64,000 nucleotides of DNA, taken from positions 38,298,059 to 38,362,058 of the forward strand of contig NC_064755.1 in the NCBI RefSeq assembly GCF_011397635.1, in the 5' to 3' direction. Of this stretch, positions 57,434-64,000 are shown in pieces. Source of the stretch: Epinephelus fuscoguttatus. Lineage: Eukaryota; Chordata; Actinopteri; Perciformes; Serranidae. Under the pieces are notes generated by a model. It made no database searches, had not been told where the DNA came from, and worked only from the letters and a program-made list of their open reading frames with translations. The position numbers were made by a program, and so were the translations under genes. Position 1 is the first letter of the stretch. Each line of letters opens with the position of its first letter.

Positions 57434-57449
57434 GCACCTGAGCAACTGA

Positions 57450-60400
57450 AGCCTTTTGTCCAAACAGCCTGAGCCAGCAGGGCGTCATAAAAGAGACGCT
57501 CAGTGTTCGGCATTTCTCTTAGAAACTACAGACAAAGAGCTACAGACAGCAGCTGTGTGTCTCCTTCAGTCCTCTGTTCATTCTGTGCACGATGCTTTCT
57601 GGAAACGGACAGACTGTGTTTTTAACATACATACACGTCAATATACATACATATACAGTGATGTAAAGAGAGATATTTTAAACATTAATCTTGAAATATA
57701 AAGAATCTGAAGACAATTAAACTGGCAGACTGTCAAATACACAGTTTTTAACATTATTCTCTAAAAAAATAAACAAAAAATTAACTGTTATTTAACTCTA
57801 ACACCACATAAAGTACAGAACATCAGAATAATTATGGCATATAACCCCAATATTTGTGTTGAAATTTTGTGTCAGACTTTTAATGAAAACAGGTGGCAGC
57901 TATTTACGCAAAAAAAAAAAAAAGTTTCTTTCTTTTACTTCTGTAAAGAAAATCTGGGATTTGACCCAGTAACAGCAGAATTTGCTAAAGATTTGGAATG
58001 TGTTGCGTTTTGAACTGAAAGTATGAATTGTTGAATTAAATATTTAAAAAACAACAGATGAACAGCTCAGTACTGTATTGATTTCATAACTGAACAGAAA
58101 TGTAAAAAAGGTATGAAACAAAACAAGTCTTACTGTTCAAAAGAGAACCATAAACAAAACTGTTAAGTAAATGCTAGTCATACATTGGATTAACAAATTG
58201 TATGATGAGAGAACACCATTTTTGACTTAACAGACTTAAACTATGACACATTATAATGTAGTCGTTAATAAACATAAGCTAAAACACATTATAATATAGT
58301 CCTAAACAGACATAAACTGTAACTGTAACTCAATATAATGTTGGAAACAGATTTCAATACTCTGACTGGTTTGTTTTCTCATTGATTTGTTTTCTCATTT
58401 GTTGTTGTTTATATGTATTCTGGTTGGTTTGTGTTCTAATTGGTTGGTCTGTAGACATTCTCTGATTGGTGCGTATTCTGATTGGTTGCCATATAGATGT
58501 ATTCTCATTTTGTGAACTCATAGTCACATCTGGGACCACCAACCACAGATTTCACCAAGTTCCTGCCCTCAGCTACATCTAAACTCACTAGGGGGACATT
58601 TCATCATACTAGCGTGTGTCCTTGCTTCCTCAGGGTGGCTGATGCTCAGTTGGGTTGACCACTAATCAGGGTCAGATACAACAACACACAAGCCGACAGT
58701 TGGCTGTTGGTCAAAGTTGGGCAGTTGGTGAACGCCTGTGTGGTGTGTCCCGTAGCGTTGCCCCTCGTCACCCCCCATCGTCTTTTTTCCCGCCAATTCA
58801 GCATGTTGAATTGCCATTAGCGACAGTAGACCTGTCTGTGAATGAAATCACTCTGATTGGCAGTTCAGCTCAGTGCATAAGATGAAAAAAAGAAATGAGG
58901 AAAGTAAACAAACAGCTACAATCAGGAGGGAGTGAGACCGCAACCAACTTGTTACATAGGTAAAATTAGCTATTGAGCTCTTTTGCCCAAATGTTTCCAG
59001 ATGGTTTGAGTTATTTTTCACTGGTGGACGGTAAATACGCTCTGTTCTTTCAACACTGGATTACATTGTTAATGTGCTAATTCGCTAACTAACGTCAAAA
59101 CAGTGTTCCAGTTACCCTTTTTGAATGAGGAGAACAGACAACCGCTGGCTGCTGAATTATTTCCTCTCATGCAGGCCCAAAATGTCCATGCTGGTTGACT
59201 GTCAACTGTAGTCTTTGTAGTGTGTTCTTGTGCAACTATTTTGGTCAAAACACGGCGACATCAGGCGATGCAGCATGGGGGCCTTCACAGCCACCAGTTC
59301 TCTGAAGTTGGTTTGGTGTGTCAGTTACTTATGATGTGCTGCACAACTGTATCACCTGTCAAACCAAGTGAATGTACCCCTTATGTAACATCAATTTCAA
59401 AGCCTTCCAGTATCTTTCATAGATTTAAGTGACTGGAAGACCCTCCATGATGGCAGAGGGGGGATGATTTCCAGGTAACAGGAGGACTGACCAAAGGATT
59501 GGAAATCAGTTCAGCTGGTTCCTGAGAACCCGAAGCTCTGCAGTGAGGAACAGGCAACATTATGTGGTTATCTGAGCAGGTGACCTTAGGCTGGAAGAAG
59601 GGATTTATCATTGAATCTGACTTGAAACACTTCTACCAAGGAACTTCACAGAGGCTGACTGACTGTATCAGGGTTCAGGACCAAAGCACACTTTTAGGGC
59701 TCAGTTATGCTCAACGTTAGGTATGTATACACACATGGACGGATGCCTCATTCCCACTTATTTATGTGTATGGAGACGAGGCACTGGGAAGTCCATTCAT
59801 TCCTATGAGAATCTCCGTGATAGCCGATGTGCCTGTGAAACTCCTTTTCTTAGATTTCGGCCAGGGATTTACCTTGAGTGCTTTAAAAAAATTGAACTTT
59901 TGTGGTGGATTTTGGAGAGACTGTATGACAGTGTGTTAACTTAGCTAACAGGCTATTTCCTTCAATTCAGTTGCCTGTGCTGATTGTCAAGTGAGTTTGT
60001 ATGATTGAAAATAACTTGTTTATCTTGTTTTAACACATTGTGAATCTGAGTAATGCTATTTTGCTAAAATATGGTTATACATTATATACAGTCAGAGTGT
60101 CATTATGACTTGTTCAGCCGTTCACACATATTTTTGATAAAATATTTTGCAAACATGCCACATACCTGGCAGGTCCTGTTTCTGTCCCGATAATGTCCCA
60201 TCTGCATATTCCAAACTACTGGTTGGTGAAAAACCATAAACTGTGAAAAACAGAACAAATTCTAAGACAGACAAATTCTATCAGGTTTCTATCCATCTGT
60301 AAAGAAATGCACTTCCTCGCGTTGGACACTAGAGGCATCATGTGTATATTTATGGATCTACAGACACCAGTCACATACGTAATTGGAAACAAGGCTGGAG

Positions 60401-60649
60401 CCTTCTGTCCGTTCTGCGTTCATTTCAACAATATTTGTGCACATTTTCTGAAAGCTTACAGATATGGACGAAACAGAGAGGCACCACCGGAGATCAAGGA
60501 GGCAGTGTAACATAATTCAAGCAAGATATGACGGTAGGAGACGACAAAGACATTTTTAAAATGGTGGAATGGAACAAATCGGTAATATAGTGAAAAGAAA
60601 TCTCCATTCACATGTTGTTAGGTATTTAATGGCCTCGCAAACCACCATG
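57450..60649. other. Intergenic region between crystallin copies, left part
   Basis: It is AT-rich and mostly unique. A poly-A run lies near 57,909. A repeated TCTGATTGG/TCTCATTTG motif occurs at about 58,360-58,510. No gene or RNA signature was seen on either strand. Confidence 0.5.
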
Positions 60650-60657
60650 GTCTACTG

Positions 60658-60994
60658 CAGGGGTGTACAAACATTTTTGAATGGGGGCCAGATAAAAGAA
60701 TGTGAAAATACCTGGGGGCCAACTGATTCTCGCATCAAATGGGTTTAAAAAAATGTGAGAGAAATGCAAGCATTTTTATCTTTTAATGATTTATTACTAC
60801 TTGATGCCTGTCTACAAACTGTATGATAGTCCTATCATTGTGAGGTGAAAGGTAAAAATGCAAAGTGATCTTGCTCGATTAACCATTATTGTGTAAGGGC
60901 CACATATGGTATATTTTGAAGGTCAAGCCGAGGGCCAATTAAAATTGGTCTGTGGGCCACAATTGGCCCCCGGGCCAGACTTTGGACATGCCTG
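60658..60994. mobile_element. hAT MITE (337 bp) with 8-bp duplication
   Basis: Ends CAGGGGTGTACAAAC and TTTGGACATGCCTG are inverted. GTCTACTG is duplicated exactly (60650-60657, 60995-61002). Internal GGGGGCCA / GGGCCAGA runs match a family of short hAT elements that is common in vertebrates. Confidence 0.85.
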
Positions 60995-61443
60995 GTCTAC
61001 TGCCTCCTTTAAAAGTTACATTATTTTGACTTCCTCCACCCTTGTCTCATTTTTTTGTTGTCTAAACCTTTGACTTTGCCCTCTAGTGCCACCTATTGGC
61101 TGTATATACTATCATAAAGGACTCATGAAAGTATTACGGCAGTCACATTAAAAACAATAACAATGAGTTTTTATTTGAGAACATGCAGCTAACTCACAAC
61201 TTCAATTCACAACTCATATTATTTATTTATTTACAGTAGTTCTTAATTAGAGTCACTCTCATTGCTGTTTGGATTTTATTGTGAAACATCTGTCAAAGAG
61301 ATGTTGAGTTTCAATAAGAGTTTAACAATAAAGAAACAGTATTACTGATTCATTATAATGCAGATAATAAAGACCACCTTTAAGTAAATAATGTTGAGGT
61401 AAATGAGACAGACAATAAACTTGATTTAAACTAAAAGTAAAAC

Positions 61444-61548
61444 TTTATTATTTCTGCGTTGTTGACAGTGTTCAGTAGCAGGACTCCATGATGCGCCTCA
61501 TGTTCATGGAGCTCCTGTACTGGAGGCCTCATGTACGTCATCCTGCCT
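61444..61548 (-). pseudogene. Gamma-crystallin M exon 3 remnant (third copy)
   Basis: The - strand reads GRMTYMRP, then a shift, then YRSSMNMRRIMESCY and stop (61472-61474), with AATAAA at 61444-61449. Compared with the two intact genes, it lacks two bases at the GE of PGEY, lacks about ten codons ([10 protein letters not shown] region) and has nothing upstream of the fourth Greek key. It is a decayed tail of a former tandem copy, lying 3' of copy 2. Confidence 0.85.
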
Positions 61549-61887
61549 CAACAACCAATTGTCATAAAGGAAACCATCACCAATTACATCGCCAACTGTA
61601 ACCTCATTTTACCAATTTTCAGTATTTCTGTACCCTGCAAATTATTTACGAGGTACTTTACTTTTTAAAAATACTGATATATAAATATATTTATAGTCCC
61701 TCTTCAGTACAAAGTTGTTACCCTGTTATTCCCCTACCTCTTGGCTTCTTCCCTGTCGCACTTTTGTCTCTAAGTATTCAGAATTTTATCAAAAATAAAA
61801 TCAACCTCGATGCAACAGAGCAGACAGTAAACCGTGTTAAGTCAAATAGAACTTTATTGATACAGCTTCAGTGTTTCCATGGTGACT

Positions 61888-63773
61888 CTAATAGTAAGAG
61901 TCCATGATGCGCTTCATGCTCATGAACCTCATGTTGTTCATGCCCATGTTCATGAAGCTCCTGTACTCTCCAGGCCTCATGTACATCATCCTGCCTCTGT
62001 AGTGGGGCTGCTCGTACATCAGCCAGTGTCCGTCCATCACGTGACAGGACATGCAGTTGGACATGCGGTAACGGTCCATGACGTTGTCGCAGTCGTCCAT
62101 CAGCTCGTGCATGTGGCCTCCGAAGTTCTCCCTCTCATAGATCCTCATCCTGTAGGAGCCGCGGTGCTGAAACATACAATCAGTCATCAGCATTCATATT
62201 GTGTTAAGGTTAAAGGCTTGGCCAAAATTATGCAGACAGCCAGATGCTGCATTTTAACAATATCATCCTTTAAAATACAAACAGATTAGCGATCCTTAAT
62301 ATGTAAAGAAATCATTAAGCACAAATCTAACTAAATACATTTAATTACATAGTAAAATGTAATGAGTGTATGGCTTAACTTATATTTAATTTGAATTTTT
62401 TGACAAATCCATTATTTATCAGTATTATTATAAAACTAATTTCTTTAATTTTCCTCATAAATGAGCTGCTGCTGACACTGACACCTGTCTCTGATTATCT
62501 GCTGTCTGATCTGATATCTGCCCCGTTTAAACTGCTCTGGCCTGCCTACCACCTCCACCCCAGCTCCTCCTTTTCGTGCTCTGTCTAACTTATCAGTGTC
62601 ATTTCTGTTTGTCATTGATGCTGCTCTGTTCTGTTCCTGGGGGGTCTTTGCTGCTGCTCTCCCTGCCTTAGGCTCTCCATGTAGGTGCATGGAAGGGCAG
62701 GAAGGTGGCCTCTGTCTACCTCAGGCTTTCCTCATTTGCACGTGGAAGGGCAGAGAGGTGTGCTCTCTCTGCCTTAGGCTTTCCATGTAGGCACATGGAA
62801 GGGCAGGAAGGTGGCCTCTGTCTACCTCAGGCTTTCTTCATTTGCACGTGGAAGGGCAGAGAGGTGTGCTCTCTCTGCCTTAGGCTTTCCATGTAGGCAC
62901 ATGGAAGGGCAGCGGGGTGCGCTCTCTCCATCTTTGGGTTTTTGCATAAGCCTAAGAAAGGCAGAGAGGCCCCAGAACAGAGCCATACAACCAAATATAA
63001 TACTGCAAATGGAAATAAAGTTTTCTTTGACTAAAGTGTTCCTGACTGAACTGATGTTCTACTCAACAACTTAACTTCACTATAACTACATGAACTCTGT
63101 TTATGCTCTGCAGACACACCTTAACACTACAGGTGATGTCATGTGCTTCCTGTTACTTCATTTCTGTCTAATGTCAGTGTTTTTGTTCAATAAGGTCGTA
63201 TCATCTGATTGTCCTGATCCATAGTAATGAAAAAGACTGGTTGTGCAGTTACCATGGGGATCATGCGGCAGGACCTGATGCAGTCGCTCATTCCCATCAT
63301 GCTCTGGTAGTCGGAGTACTCGCCCCTCCTCAGGAAGAACTGGTTGCCCATGAAGTTGGTGCGGTCATAGACCACGAAGCAGCCTCTCTGCACCCTGCAG
63401 GAGTGACACCTGCTCAGGTAGGAGGACATGTCGGAGCAGTCACTGCTGCACTCATAGGAACGACCCTGGAAGTTCCTGTCCTCGTAGAAGATGACCTGAG
63501 AGGGAGACAGAGGACATGTTTTAATGACTGATGGAGATCAGACTCGGTTCGGCTGCGAGAACCTGCAGCAGGAGCCCTGCTAATCCCTCATGTCCATCAT
63601 GAATCCAGATGAACAGCTACAGATAATGTGTACAGTAACAGTGTTTCTTCATTAAAGCAACACTTGTTTGAACATGTCTTAAAATCAAAGTTCTTTGTTG
63701 CTCCTCTGCAGCTGCTTCATTATTTTAAAATCGAGATGTGTTACTCATAGATATAATACAGACTTACTGTCAT
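61888..63773 (-). CDS. crygm: Gamma-crystallin M-type, copy 2
   Basis: Lens structural protein, tandem duplicate of copy 1. Exons on -: 63768-63773 (ATG ACA, then GTAAGT), 63253-63495 ([20 protein letters not shown] ... RSCRMIPM) and 61888-62166 ([10 protein letters not shown] ... MDSYY and stop); 175 aa, the usual family length. It differs from copy 1 at five sites in exon 2 (K/R, E/Q, M/V, Y/F, N/S) and two in exon 3 (K/R, N/S). The first exon is only two codons. A TATA-like ATAAAA (63795-63800) lies just 22 nt before the ATG, too close for a normal start site, so exon 1 is less sure than the other two. AATAAA is at 61853-61858. Confidence 0.9.
62460..62960. repeat. Dispersed repeat with 106-bp tandem units in crystallin copy 2 intron
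   Basis: The intron between exons 3 and 2 holds the reverse-complement relative of 4,040-4,320. It also has a tandem array of period 106 bp: GAAGGTGGCCTCTGTCTACC begins at 62701 and 62807, and the next boundary falls at 62913. The short open frames here repeat for that reason only. Copy 1's corresponding intron is just 161 bp and lacks all of this. Confidence 0.85.
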
Positions 63774-64000
63774 GGTTTCAGACAGCTCGGGATGTTTTAT
63801 GGACACATTTAGGTTGTTTTTAAAACAGCTCTAAGGAGGAGTTTTTAATTGGATGTCTCTATAAAACCTACAGAAACATCGAGATATGTAATGTGTCTGT
63901 ATAATATATGAAATACACTGTGAGACATATTCAATATCTGAATGTATGCTGGTGACTAAAAGAAAGTTGACTTTGAGAGTCACAAATAGAGACATGACTT
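63774..64000. other. Upstream flank of crystallin copy 2
   Basis: AT-rich sequence with the ATAAAA motif noted above and no other feature I can support. The promoter may extend beyond the window. Confidence 0.5.

Overview
The window is vertebrate nuclear DNA, almost certainly from a percomorph-type teleost. The evidence is intron-rich genes with GT-AG borders, abundant (GT)n/(CA)n microsatellites, fish-type SINEs, LINEs and hAT/Harbinger MITEs, and M-type gamma-crystallin genes, a family that is expanded in fish. The species cannot be named from the sequence.

Region 1 (about 1-15,606, + strand) is the 3' half of a voltage-gated sodium channel alpha-subunit gene. Thirteen exons join without a phase error into 791 codons, covering the end of the DII-DIII linker, domain III, the DIII-DIV linker, domain IV and the C-terminal IQ region. 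The channel is intact but divergent. The DIII selectivity-filter lysine is replaced by serine, the fourth S4 charge is lost in both DIII and DIV, the inactivation motif reads IFI, and the C-terminal region is split by three introns where other vertebrate Nav genes have one terminal exon. I do not assign a paralogue name.

Region 2 (15,607-19,680) is intergenic and repeat-rich. It ends in a GC-rich stretch with an inverted CCAAT box.

Region 3 (19,681-51,320, + strand) is a complete flamingo-type adhesion GPCR gene, best matched to CELSR1. My 34-exon model sums to 9,018 nt (3,005 aa plus stop), close to the size I recall for human CELSR1. Exon 1 holds the signal peptide and nine cadherin repeats. 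Then come EGF and laminin-G domains, laminin-type EGF, HormR, GAIN/GPS, seven membrane helices and a Ser/Asp-rich tail. The GPS lacks the cleavage residues, and the last exon would end the protein in ETSI, a class I PDZ ligand. The introns hold an L2-like LINE, nested DNA transposons and several minisatellites.

Region 4 (51,321-56,260) is the celsr1 3' flank, a 72-bp-period minisatellite, a MITE and a 2.05-kb 5'-truncated L1-like insertion with a 12-bp target-site duplication.

Region 5 (56,260-64,000, - strand) carries two tandem M-type gamma-crystallin genes and a 3'-exon remnant of a third copy between them. Their products would be lens structural proteins.

The three loci have unrelated jobs: membrane excitability, planar cell polarity and lens refraction. 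The main window-wide oddity is that short tandem arrays repeatedly start at exon borders and copy the splice site itself (scn DIII; celsr1 EGF, LamG2, laminin-EGF and GAIN exons). All exon borders were read by eye and not tested against transcripts.
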